A model generated the notes under the pieces. It worked only from the letters and a program-made list of their open reading frames with translations, ran no database searches and was not told the origin of the DNA. A stretch of DNA of 64,000 nt, from NCBI GenBank assembly GCA_025617745.1, contig CM046855.1, positions 16,275,880 through 16,339,879 on the forward strand. The letters are read 5' to 3'. The translations under genes were made by a program, and so were the position numbers. This DNA is from Heliocidaris erythrogramma. Taxonomy: Eukaryota; Echinodermata; Echinoidea; Camarodonta; Echinometridae. Shown in pieces: positions 22,002 through 35,500 of the stretch (its first letter is position 1; each line of letters starts with the position of its first letter).

Positions 22002-25000
22002 AGCCCTCCTTCCTAGATTTTTCTGATTTGTCAGAGATATTTTCACAAATTCCAATGGGGGTCTAGAATGTGACCTTTTCCTCATGGACCTAATCTGGAT
22101 CCCTTTTTTAAAAATGTCATTGTAGAGCCCAGGTGTAAGTGTTTGATTGTGCATACCTGTAAAAAGCATTGGATATACATGTATATACCGTAAATGTTAT
22201 GTTTTTGTTATTGTTGACGTTGCTCCTGTTAGCTTCCTGTTCAATTTGTAAACGCTGCTGTCCCAAATGGAGGTTACATTGTTATTTTTTGTGAAGTAAT
22301 CACAGGGTAGGATCTTGGATTACCGGTATTTTAAAGTATCCAGGTATCATATTCCGCATGTACAAATCACTCACTTGTGAGGGCTTCAGTTGTTTAAAGG
22401 GGGTGTAAACTGGCGAGACTGTGCCTTTCCCGTTGCCTGACTCTGGGCCAATCAAGTTTATCCTCAACTCTTCGGACAGGCCATGCTATTCCCTCAGGTA
22501 TGTACTTGCAACATACACGAAACTGAAGAGTAAGGATGACTTAGGTCTGTTTCGCAAACGTTGACCATGTAGAGATTAAGTCGCTGACTACCGTTAGCCG
22601 AGGTCCATTTGTTTACGTGTAGTTGTCAAAAAAAGACGTAGATGGCGTTAACCAGTATTTGCCGCGCAACAAGCCCTTTAATATAGCATTATGAAAATAA
22701 TATGTAATACCTGCATTTACATAGCATTATAATTATGAATACCTCCAATAATTGCAGCATAAGTTCGCATTAAATATAAAAGGCTCCTTTGCATTGATAA
22801 TTACATCATGGTTTGTGTAGTGAAGGGGGTTGTCAATTGAGAGATGAATAGTTTGCTTTAAATCTGGCTTGACAAGGTGCATTTATCTACCTAGGTTGTA
22901 GAATGGTGGGTACCAGGTAGGATTTATTCTTTGTATGCTCTCCATGCTATTAAAAGCTGAAGGAACTAAGTCGGTGAACAATGAGGTTATGAGGATATTG
23001 TTTGATACTGTATGTTACATATTTCCTCATGATACAATTCAATTTGAAATTTGTTATTTTACATAGATACACACAGGAGCTACATTTTCAATTTGTTTAA
23101 TTTAATTTTTCACTGTAGCCAAAGCAATTACTGTTTGCCATTTTTTCTACTACTTTCAGTTTTATCATTGCAGTGGTGTAGACATGCAATGATATTTCAT
23201 GGAGGGATGATCTATTCACCATACCCCAAGTATGTGTCAGGTTGTCATTGTCATTAGTTGTAAAGTAAAATGCTCTGTAGTTTAATACCAAGTAAACCCA
23301 ATTGTGGATTTTTTTTTTTTTACGTAGGAAAAAAAGTTTCAAAAGGTAAGGTAGTCAGTTATAGAAAAAGTAAGAATAAAAACAATTTTAATTTATTATT
23401 ATTATTATTATTATTAAATATTTGACCTGTGCCACAGTTTGTCTTGCAAATGAACATGGACATGTAGAAACTTAATACAGGCATGTTGTGTCATTATTGA
23501 ATTTTTAAAATTAATTTCTCATGTGTAACCAAATTGTTTCGACAGCTTATTAGATTATTTTGGGACAAACGTGTTTTGTTTTGTTTATCCCCAAAGAAAA
23601 CAAGTAAGATATTGCAACTGCATGGCATTATCATTGTATGATATACATGGATGGACAAACTCAAATGCCCCTTCTTTCCATATTGACTCTTTTTCATTTG
23701 ATTTTTTATTGAATATCAAAAAGCACATCCTGTTGCCATTCATAACAATTTTTTTCATACATAAATATTTCATTCTTGTATGGCACATAGAACTGGCTGG
23801 AAGCTTTTTTAGGATCCCATCATGTTTGGTGCCAAATTGTGATCATGGAACTTGAAATACATGTACATGCACATGTATTGGGAACCACTATATGTCAAAT
23901 ATCACAATTTTTTTTCCAAGCTGAAAAGTATTGTATGTGGATTGTTTTCAGTGACAGTGATTGTGCAGACATGTAGGGCCATGCAGTATTTAGATATGCA
24001 AGTTATTTGAGTTATAAATCAGTATTTATCGACATTTGTGTTTATCTGTAGCTTGCTGAAAGAGGTACAGGCATATTGCGGGGAAAAAGCGTTCCCTCCA
24101 ATTTTTGTTGGTTTTATTGTCGTCACATGTAAGTGACTTTTAACACGAGCATCGACTATTTTCTTGTCTTTTTATAATAAAAACAAATCGTGATAAAAGA
24201 ACATTCAAGATTAGAGGAATAATTATTTACTATTTCATGAATATATGTTAGAAAAAAAAATATTAGAATTTATAAGTAGCATTTGGAGGGTCGTGAAATT
24301 AATGGTTGCTCATTATTATGGAGATCCCATCGACATATATAGTGAAGAATGACGAAGTATAGAGAAGAGATGAAATAAAGGAGAATGTTTTGCATGAAAG
24401 ATTGAGAGAAGAGGAATAAGAACAGTGAGGAAATGGCTAAGTTGAAGAGAGAGAGAGAGAGAGGGGGAGTGTAAGGTTATTTGTTGGAATTGATGAGGGC
24501 TAGAAACAAAGTTATAGAACATGTCTGTAGACAGTAGTTACAGCACCTGTATAGAAGGGGAGAGTCTACATAAAGAGAGAGTGAGAAAGAGCACATCTTA
24601 AATGTAATCTTGAGCCAAACACATTAATTGTAAACATTCATAATTATAAGGAAGAAAAAGTGATATCACAATCTTGTGCAGACTTTTTAAAACAACGTAG
24701 ATCCACTGTGTGACTATGAACCAGTTTTTTTTGTGTTTTGTTGTTTTTTTTAGTTCAAGGAAAACAGATGTTGACTGCTTGCATGGCAAGGTGTTGAAAA
24801 TTTTACCATGAAACTCATTTCTACTACTACAGCTATGAGGAAAGATAAACCTAACAGTCATTTTGAATTCCATTGTGAATATAATATAGTCCAACATTGT
24901 ATTTAGTATTTAGCTTATAATAAACGGGGAATACCACTTTCTACCTTTTGTCTGGGAGCCTGCCCCGAAATAGTCAACCCATTTTATAGTTCAGATTTGA

Positions 25001-25449
25001 CCCCTTAAACTTACTTAGACCATCCATACATTCAAAAAAAGTTTATCAGCCTAAACGTAGGTGCCAGGTTGGCCCCCAGGGCCCCCGAAAACGTCCCCCA
25101 AGTCGGGTTGATTTAACATGCACCAGTATTTCAGAAAGAAGTATGACTCTACATCCCCAAAACACAAAAAATGACAAAATTTTGATTGGTTGTCAGATGG
25201 CCCCTGAAGATTGGGGTAAAGCGGCACATGGACCAAATTTTGGCAGAAGAAAGAGGTATACATTACAAAAATATAAAAACTGATAAAAATTTCCATCGGG
25301 AAGGGGGTGTAACGCTCCTCTGAAAAAATCACCAAAGTGCCCCTTGACCAAGCTTTGCTGCCCCAAAATGCCCGGGAAGTATATAAAAAACTTTTTTCTT
25401 CTTCATTCCAACCTTAACAGGAAAGTCTGTCCTGAATACAAGTTGGTTT
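22002..25449. other. 3' UTR and intergenic stretch, no further gene seen
   Basis: Follows the SR-like stop codon. AT-rich, with an (ATT)n tract at 23395-23415, a (GA)n stretch at 24449-24462 and a low-GC interval thereafter. ATTAAA near 22771 could be a polyadenylation signal. Open frames here are short and unsupported. Confidence 0.45.
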
Positions 25450-25885
25450 TAAAAGAAACAGATCAGTGAAAGTTTGAGCAAAATACAATAAGAAATAAGA
25501 AAGTTACAAATATTTGGAGTTGTAATCAATCAAACACAAATTGGCAACTCCATGACATATCTTGTGAGCTCCTTTCCCATTTGCCATGTACCCCTAAAAT
25601 CATTAATTTCTATTTTCTCTAAAGACAATATTAAATCATACATGCACCTTAGATACGATTGCTCATATCTTTTTTACACAATACCTGTATGAAACAAATC
25701 TATTCCTCATTAAAAACTAAGAAAATGAAAATTTATGAAATTTTCTGAACAACTGGGAGAGGAGCTCACATAGATGTGTCATAGAGTTGCAAATTTGTGT
25801 TTGATTGATTACAACTTTAAATATTCATTACTTTCTTATCGGATTTTCCCAAACTTTCACTAATTTGTTTCTCTCATTTTTCTGC
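25450..25885. repeat. Foldback MITE (~130-bp arms)
   Basis: The left arm 25455-25580 and right arm 25755-25885 are inverted copies, e.g. 'gttgtaatcaatcaaacaca' versus its complement at 25798-25817 and 'gtgagctcctttccc' versus 'gagaggagctcacat'. Related in layout to the element at 40911-41512. Confidence 0.75.
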
Positions 25886-26525
25886 TTTAATTTATGCAAA
25901 GCAACTAAATACCAGGGTGGACGGTTCCCCAAATGTTTCTTATTCAATTCTGGTCAAATTATCTCCAGTATTGTAATTTTCTTGTGGTGCAATTTGGTGT
26001 TAATTGATTTCAATAATAATGGTTATTACATTGTGAAAATTGTATTGTTTTCTCAAAAGTAGTCGAATGATGTCAGGATTATGTAAACACACCCATTGTC
26101 CATCTGCACCTGTTTGACAAGACATAATAGAGGAGCTTGCTCTGTATCTGATGTCTATATCTGGGCTAAGTGGCTACCATACTGGAATCTACCATTCATG
26201 TGTTAATTATACAAATGCCTTGCAAGCTTCTTCTTTCTTTTGGACTTTTGGTTAATATTCGACTCCACTTAATTCCATTCTGTTTCAAGTCGTGTATCAT
26301 TTCCACTTTTTGCTAAATGACATATGAAGTAGTCAAGAAACGTAAAGCTAACACTACAAGCTTAAGAAGAATAAAAGAAAAATCATGATAAATGTATTGA
26401 CTCATTCCACATGTGCGGTACGGTATACATTTGTTGAGTTGGAGGAGATTTAAAAGTATTTAATACTAGCTGAGACTTGCAAAAAACTACTAACACTACA
26501 TCGTGTGGAGAAAACTTGTTCCGGA

Positions 26526-29500
26526 ATGGCTGATCAAATATCAGATGTGAGTGTTTCTTTCTGTTCCAGTTCGAAATATGTGACACCTTTCCGTCTACAT
26601 TATAAGCAGGTAAGTATTATAACTATTTAATCTAAATCGACAGGTTTACAAAGTCAACAAAAGCCCTTGCTGACAGTGGCTAATAATATAAGCCAGGTCC
26701 TGCCTTTCAATTATGAGACAGCGGCAGCGGTTCCCTGAGCTTGACTTCCCCGGAGCTCGGCGGGTAGAGTTTGATGGGGGAGGGGGTAGCAAAACGTTAC
26801 AATCGGTTTGATGGAGTCTCGATGTCAGACCCAAGTTTTCTGTATTTTTTTCTATTTTTGTGTGATTCTGATGTGTTACTGTGTCATGCAAGTGTGACTG
26901 ATTTACCAAGAGTTATGAATTTACCTTTACTTATATTATTATTCCTTTGGCAGTTTGGCTATAATATAGCTAACACTAACAGTTAATAGTAATATGCCCA
27001 GTAATCCTCAAATTGGCAAGAATCCTACCTAGGATATTAAAAAAAAAAACCCAGCAGAACGGAGGTATAGATAGGATTTGTATGGAGCAGAGGTATATAC
27101 TAGTGCAGCAAGATCAGATTCGCTGTCAATTGCTTGTGGTTTAGTGGTAAAGGCGTGTAGTCAGACTGTCAGAGTATTGTCTTTCTAATTCTACAATTCT
27201 CTTTTCAATTCTCTCAATTCTACAAATACAATTCTACATTCTCTTCTCTAATTCTTTTTTTTTTTTTTTTTTTAAAGTAAAAACGGAGACGAATGCATGT
27301 ACACGTAGTGGTAGAGTAGTTAAACGTCCTATACGCCCACATCAGCAAGCAATGGTCATATTGACCATTAGAATCATATACATGTGTGTATACTGGGTAT
27401 TGGGGATACAGTTACTGCGGCAGCCCGAACACGTAGTGTTCGGGCTGCGCTTCGCAGTCCTTTGATCGCATGGATGTCACATAATTACAAGGTCGTTTGT
27501 CAAAATGATAGCCATGAAACATGAAATCAGTTGATTTTAGGCTATTTTAGGTACTTACAATACTTTACGATTGACTGTCGTCTTTCTTTTCAATGAGGAT
27601 GATACAAAAAAGGCATATTTATCTCCAAGAGCCTGTAGTAAAAACTTCCGAAAGTCGGTGTTTTGCTTGCAATGCGCATGCGTCAGCAGCTCAATTATAA
27701 TACAGACAAGAAGGGAGGATTATGAATATTCATTAAGACGAGCTTGAGCGAGAGCGCTAGATCTATACGCTAGCGATCGGCGGATTACAGTGGGTATATG
27801 AATATTCATTATTCCATTGACGAAAACTATGCCGTCATTGTAATAAACATTCATAGGCGCATGCGCAAGTGCCTATTTTCAATTTGGCTTTAACAACATG
27901 GCGAATGGGACTGGTTTCGAAAATTGAGAGTAAAAAGTGACATTCATCGATTCTACACATTTTTTAGGAAAAGCTGATTTGCGTAAAGTCTGTTTAGGTA
28001 AGTGGCATCGTATATATGATACTTTAATTAAAAAATAATAATTACATGGCCATTTTTTAAATGGTCATTTGAACATTGGTAGATTGTGAGACCCACCGAA
28101 TCGTACTGGTTTCACTCAGGACGCTGCCACTTCGTGGCAGCGTCCCGGGGCTAGGGATACAGATGTAATTTTGTTTGAAATTGATGTTTTTGTGGGCAAA
28201 CTGATACTTAAGTATCATTCTTTAGATTTTAAGTTATCAGTTCGTTAAGATACAAAATGTAGAAAGTTATAAAAACTTACATTTACAGCCCTCTTTTTGG
28301 TACTTGTTACCCACACCTCCATACGGATGACGACTGCTCTCAATAATGTTGCGCACTAGTGAGGCCGCTCTACATGGTTACGCACCGTAGATACGTACGC
28401 AGAATGTTACGCACACAAGCTATTCTACGAAGACCTGGAAGGGCCAAACTGACGACGTAAAAAAATAAAAAATATTACGTACGTACGTAGTAATTATTAC
28501 GTACGTACGTAATATTTTTTTACGTCGTCAGTTTGGCCCTTTCAGGTCTTCGTAGGAGATCGACGAACCCATCGCGCCGGTACTACTACGAGCGCTGAGG
28601 GCTCCCTTCATCATAATCGTGAAAAATACAAACTGGATGCTGACGGGACAGTCTCGATAGCAGTTATCGACAAAAAGGACCCAAAATTTCAGGAAACCCT
28701 CTTCAAAGGTCACAAAACAACCTGGTAAGTTTTAATCATCTATTATTCAATATAATTCTTTGGATGTAAGTAAACTGCAATATATGATATTCAATTAAAT
28801 ATAGCCAAAAATGCACAGTGATGCAGTTTAGCCATGGGATGTGTGTTGGCTGCGTTACTACACAGTCGGCAATGGCGTGTACCTATGAGTGTATACGCCT
28901 TGATTTGTAAATGTGTTTATTTGTATATTATATTTTCACGTGTATATGTACATTATCACTTATGTTTTTGTAATCATATATTGTAAATATGTTTGTACTC
29001 TCATACCCCGAGAGGGGGTCGATAGAGTCAATAAAATCTTACAAATCTGCGCTCGTGTTTAAGGTCCCGGGTTCGAATCCCACTCTTTCTTGCTGATAAT
29101 TTTTTTCAGTTATGAATTGATAACGAAAACGTTTATTCCGTTATAAATAACTGAATTATAACAATGAAAACCAAGAAAATTGACTAATTATTCACTTGTT
29201 CAGGCGGATTTAATGGCGGCTGGGCATAATAACGACTTTGGCCATTCCTTTTTTGTATTCTAGGTCAGTTATAAGTAACTGTTACTGTTAGTTTTTTATT
29301 ATGATTTACAATTACAGATATCATTAAGTAATGACATTGCCATGACAATACTTTTTTAGGGCTGACATTAATTCACATCAGTCAGCTCAGGGAGCTGTAA
29401 ATAGGAGTGGAAACAAGCTGCTCTCCTTTGATCCCATGCTCGGTGCCGCCGAAAAGTTTTGCGCTACTCCGCAACTGTTACCAGGTGATCGCATGGATGT

Positions 29501-32500
29501 CACATAATTACAAGGTCGTTTGTCAAAATGATAGCCATGAAACATGAAATCAGTTGATTTTAGGCTATTTTAGGTACTTACAATACTTTACGATTGACTG
29601 TCGTCTTTCTTTTCAATGAGGATGATACAAAAAAGGCATATTTATCTCCAAGAGCCTGTAGTAAAAACTTCCGAAAGTCGGTGTTTTGCTTGCAATGCGC
29701 ATGCGTCAGCAGCTCAATTATAATACAGACAAGAAGGGAGGATTATGAATATTCATTAAGACGAGCTTGAGCGAGAGCGCTAGATCTATACGCTAGCGAT
29801 CGGCGGATTACAGTGGGTATATGAATATTCATTATTCCATTGACGAAAACTATGCCGTCATTGTAATAAACATTCATAGGCGCATGCGCAAGTGCCTATT
29901 TTCAATTTGGCTTTAACAACATGGCGAATGGGACTGGTTTCGAAAATTGAGAGTAAAAAGTGACATTCATCGATTCTACACATTTTTTAGGAAAAGCTGA
30001 TTTGCGTAAAGTCTGTTTAGGTAAGTGGCATCGTATATATGATACTTTAATTAAAAAATAATAATTACATGGCCATTTTTTAAATGGTCATTTGAACATT
30101 GGTAGATTGTGAGACCCACCGAATCGTACTGGTTTCACTCAGGACGCTGCCACTTCGTGGCAGCGTCCCGGGGCTAGGGATACAGATGTAATTTTGTTTG
30201 AAATTGATGTTTTTGTGGGCAAACTGATACTTAAGTATCATTCTTTAGATTTTAAGTTATCAGTTCGTTAAGATACAAAATGTAGAAAGTTATAAAAACT
30301 TACATTTACAGCCCTCTTTTTGGTACTTGTTACCCACACCTCCATACGGATGACGACTGCTCTCAATAATGTTGCGCACTAGTGAGGCCGCTCTACATGG
30401 TTACGCACCGTAGATACGTACGCAGAATGTTACGCACACAAGCTATTCTACGAAGACCTGGAAGGGCCAAACTGACGACGTAAAAAAATAAAAAATATTA
30501 CGTACGTACGTAGTAATTATTACGTACGTACGTAATATTTTTTTACGTCGTCAGTTTGGCCCTTTCAGGTCTTCGTAGGAGATCGACGAACCCATCGCGC
30601 CGGTACTACTACGAGCGCTGAGGGCTCCCTTCATCATAATCGTGAAAAATACAAACTGGATGCTGACGGGACAGTCTCGATAGCAGTTATCGACAAAAAG
30701 GACCCAAAATTTCAGGAAACCCTCTTCAAAGGTCACAAAACAACCTGGTAAGTTTTAATCATCTATTATTCAATATAATTCTTTGGATGTAAGTAAACTG
30801 CAATATATGATATTCAATTAAATATAGCCAAAAATGCACAGTGATGCAGTTTAGCCATGGGATGTGTGTTGGCTGCGTTACTACACAGTCGGCAATGGCG
30901 TGTACCTATGAGTGTATACGCCTTGATTTGTAAATGTGTTTATTTGTATATTATATTTTCACGTGTATATGTACATTATCACTTATGTTTTTGTAATCAT
31001 ATATTGTAAATATGTTTGTACTCTCATACCCCGAGAGGGGGTCGATAGAGTCAATAAAATCTTACAAATCTGCGCTCGTGTTTAAGGTCCCGGGTTCGAA
31101 TCCCACTCTTTCTTGCTGATAATTTTTTTCAGTTATGAATTGATAACGATAACGTTTATTCCGTTATAAATAACTGAATTATAACAATGAAAACCAAGAA
31201 AATTGACTAATTATTCACTTGTTCAGGCGGATTTAATGGCGGCTGGGCATAATAACGACTTTGGCCATTCCTTTTTTGTATTCTAGGTCAGTTATAAGTA
31301 ACTGTTACTGTTAGTTTTTTATTATGATTTACAATTACAGATATCATTAAGTAATGACATTGCCATGACAATACTTTTTTAGGGCTGACATTAATTCACA
31401 TCAGTCAGCTCAGGGAGCTGTAAATAGGAGTGGAAACAAGCTGCTCTCCTTTGATCCCATGCTCGGTGCCGCCGAAAAGTTTTGCGCTACTCCGCAACTG
31501 TTACCAGGTGGTATTTAAAGAGCGCATGAATTATCAGGGGGTCGTTTCATCAAATCAACTCCATGCCACTCATAACTGTTGTCGGCGATCTACGGAAATG
31601 TCATGGACCTGAAAAACTGTTTCACGAAGACATGATAAACGACAACTCAATGATATCGATACTCATCGGCGAAAAAACATAGTCTATATCACAGTTCATT
31701 GGAAATTACCCAAACAGATTTTGAGGCTCAGTTTTCCCCAAACTATTCCAAAATGTAAAAAATGGCAGCGAAGATGAATGCTAGTGATACAAACATCCAG
31801 TTTACATGAAAAGATGCGTTTCTTATGGCATCTTAGAATTTATAAAATTGATTTTGCGATGTACGAATCAAGATTTGTAGGTAAGAGGATACCGTAATAG
31901 ACTAATTACGGAAAGAAGACCCAAATCGTGTTCATTTTAGAGAAAATGATTAAATTAAGATATCTTATGGCCCAATTTTAAATATTTATTCATTAAAAGA
32001 TACATATATCATTCATGTCAAAGCATTGCGTGAAAACGGGGAAAAAAGCGAAAATACATACAAAAAGTCATGATAAATTGTCGTCGTTCACATGGGTCTG
32101 TATATACAGACTGTTCGGTTTTCGATGCTGATTCTATGGTAGACGGATGTGGGTATTTTTAATATTAATCTCATTTACTTGTTGGGGGGTCAAGAAGCCA
32201 TAAAAACATATTGTTCGTTTGTACAATATTATAATACGGACATTAGTAATACTATCTGGTAAAGGAATGATAAAGGATAGTGCTTGGAGATCAGGAAATA
32301 AATGTTCTCTTAAGTTACATTTGTTATTTTTTCGCAGCCCATAGACTAACTAAAAGCTGGCTTGTGATGGCGTTCTAAAAAGATATGACAGGTCTGGAGT
32401 ACCGACAAGTCACTTGTCAGCGAAGTTGTCGCTGGTCTTGGCAAAGACGGCTTTGTGAAACACTTAGCGGACAAGTTGAGCGACAGCGTCGAGATGTTGC

Positions 32501-35500
32501 TAGTCTTGTCGTTATGACGGTTTGATGAAACCCCCAGGGTTTCAAACTCCTACATCAGAAAATGGTATCTCAGCAGCTGTTCGCTGTCCCTTTCAATGAT
32601 TTCTAATCAATTGTCGATTGTGTTATGAGTTGAACGAGCGAACGGAAACTTATGTAATTTCATACCTTTTATCAACTCCAAAAATACGAAATGCGCGCAC
32701 TAGCGAAGTACTTTATATCGAATATTGTAGATCATGGATTAAATGACGGGACATTGAAACGACCGGAGATGACCGGAATATCCTAAACTATTGAGTTTTT
32801 GTGAGGATTTAATTTTCCTTTCACCGACGCTGGCACAAAAATTATAGGAAAAGCGGAGTACTAATTTTGAAAAATTGTTCGATGCACTGTTCCCAACACA
32901 ATCCCTACATAAATTTGACAGTTTACACTGAAATTTGGCTGGTAATTTGAAAGAGCGGCACCACGCATGGAACCTCAAAGCCAAGTGGAATGTTACAAAT
33001 CCATTGTTAAGCTTTAGAACTCTTGCATGCATAATTTTACAAGATTTTCCACTCCTTCTATTTACAGCTCCCTGGTCGGTTTTAAAGCACTCACAAATAT
33101 GCGTGGTTAATATAGATAACCTCGTACTCCACACCTTCATACCACGGAGAATTGCCTCCCATAATGAGTGTGTAATTCTTCAGCACATATATGTGTAATG
33201 AAGGAGCGAGGTTACCAGCCAAAAACAGCTAGAAACAGCCAGAAAATCAGTTGATCATGGTGATAAAGATCCTATTGAAGAATTTGGCTTGAAACTGGCT
33301 TTTCTATCATCCTAAAATTTAGAAGGAAGTATTTTCTCAAAGTTTTGCCTATTTATATTACACCAGTGTTTTAACCTCTTCAACTTAGAGTTATGACCAC
33401 CGCCGAAATTGACACAGGCTCACGCAGTGAAGTTTCCATGAGTGGCTTCAAAGTAAAGATTTGCATTAATTTATTGCCTTACGTGTGCGGAGCTCGAGGA
33501 CAAGGGCATCGATATCTGAAAAGTTTTGATGGTTTATTTTACCTGACTGCTAAGAAAGCATGTGTATGCTTGTAAGTAAGCAACCAGGGGACCGACGGCT
33601 TTAAGTCCTCCCCGAGGATAATTTAACTTCAGAATATGTAGAACCCAGGGCAGCGTTTCATCAAACGGTCATAAGTACAAGTTCACCAACATCCCATTGA
33701 AACGCGTGTATTAAAATTAACATGCTTTTCAATGGAATGTCGGCGAACTTGTACTTAAAACAAATTTGCATACATGTAAACCACTGAATCAGATGACTTT
33801 AGATGCCAAAAACAAAGTGCTTAGCTTATGGTCCCTCCATCATATCAATCTAAATCTGCTTTAAAATACAATACATGTATCAGGAAAAATAGGATTTATA
33901 TTTGTGTTCTTAGACTATATACATTGCTGCTCCTTTTTCTAAATTCTTCTGCCAAAAGTTTGTTGGAAATAATTTTCACTGGAAAATTTTCAGTTCATCT
34001 GGACTCATGTACATGTAGTCAGGAGACTTGGATAAGATGCATTCATGCATATATATTTCTTTATCGTGTAATTACACTCCAGTCCCAGATATTTGTTTTA
34101 TTGTTTCATGTCATGATAATGTAGACAACTAGACATTAGCCAAATCAGGTTCAGTGACATGAAAACATGTCATGGTGCAGTGATACTTTGTTTAATCGGG
34201 CAAGTGGTGAAGCACACAACATAACAATATACACCATATTATTTCCCCACTGTAATGTTAGCTAATGTCTGTGTGTAGATGGTTCTGACTTCTGTTTGAA
34301 ACTTTGAATGCATTGACATGGCATCTTTAGGCAAATTCATGGTACAAATTTTCTATTTTGTCTTACTTTGATATTTGTCTTTTGAACGCAGGATGGTGTT
34401 GGAAAGACTTGGGACTACATAAAAGGACATGACAGGTATGCACTGTAAACTTGGAAGGCTTGTACCAAGCACAGGTGTAGACACATGATTATCCATTGTT
34501 AGTGAGGGGGGGGGGGGGGGATGATCTATTCATCATCCCAGTGGTGGATCTAGCCTGGTAAGACACAATACATTCTAGGGGCCCGTCATTGTGCACAAAC
34601 AAAGCGAGCCTATAGAATGTATTGTCTAATCCGGCTAGATCAGCCACTGCATCATCCCCCCACTAACAATAGAAAGTGTGTTCGTATCTAAGCCAATGGT
34701 ACCAAGTGATCCATGCCATTTTCTTTTTCATTTGGATTTCATTTCTTAGGGATGACAATCATGACACAGTGTTTGCTTTGAGATGTTGGCAATTTAGCAT
34801 ATAAATGTTTTTATACAGTTATTGACAAAACTTTTTTTACAATTAAGAAATTATTCATGAAGTATGTTACTCTCATTTGATACAAGTTGAGTGCCTTTTT
34901 TAATGAAATTTTGTCATATCTCCAAATAATGAAAAGGAATGTCAGTCCAACACCTTTCAGTATTATTTTGGATGTCACTATTTATTTTTTTTTAGGTTTG
35001 TGTAACTGTATATAAAAACTCTCAAAAAAGTGCTGCAAGTCAAGTTTTAGCGTTGATATCTCTCTTGTTACAGTATATTGCTTGAATTTGGTAGCATTGA
35101 AAAGCATGTTTATTCCCCTTTACAATGATATGCCCCATTGGTACTGATTATCATAGAATGTGCATGCAGTACATCTAAATACAGGGCCAAGTCAAAAGTG
35201 AATTGTTGCAAAATGCATTGTTATTGCCAACAGTGAATTTTCCCTTATTTTGTGATGTTTGGAGGATGAATTTGTGTTTTGAGTGATGTTGAGGTGGTCA
35301 TTCATGAATACAATGATTTTTCTTATTTTGTTTAGAAAATGAAGTGAGTCAAAAGTGAAATTTTGCAAAATACATTATTGTCAACAGTGAATTCTTCATT
35401 TGTTTGGAGAATGGATTTTGTTTTGAATTATGTTGGGGTTGCCCTTCTTGAAGCGCAATGTTGTTTTCACCTTTATTTTGGAAGATGGCATGTGTTTTAA

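Larger units (their letters stand above)
27464..29486 (+). repeat. 2,023-bp tandem duplication, unit 1
   Basis: Every landmark recurs exactly 2,023 bp downstream (e.g. 'gatcgcatggatgtcac' at 27464 and 29487). One substitution was noticed across the unit ('gataacgaaaacg' near 29120 versus 'gataacgataacg' near 31143). The unit contains NRF1-like sites, four candidate exons, a 131-bp hairpin and a B-box-like motif. Such identity means a very recent duplication or an assembly duplicate of two haplotypes. Confidence 0.95.
29487..31509 (+). repeat. 2,023-bp tandem duplication, unit 2
   Basis: Head-to-tail copy of 27464-29486. The right border follows 'caactgttaccaggtg', where unit 1 joins 'atcgcatgg' and unit 2 joins unique sequence 'gtatttaaagagc'. 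Confidence 0.95.

Noticed and set aside
26544-26569. 23-bp GTGAGT…CCAG segment inside NUDT14 exon 1
   Set aside because: Too short for an intron, and retaining it gives a full-length match to the NUDT14 N-terminus.
28528-28713. 61-codon antisense frames at 28528 and 30551
   Set aside because: Shadow of the better supported + strand candidate exon 28556-28724 and its duplicate.
29065-29090. Possible tRNA gene at the GGTTCGAATCC motif
   Set aside because: No acceptor stem, D arm or A box at the required spacing.
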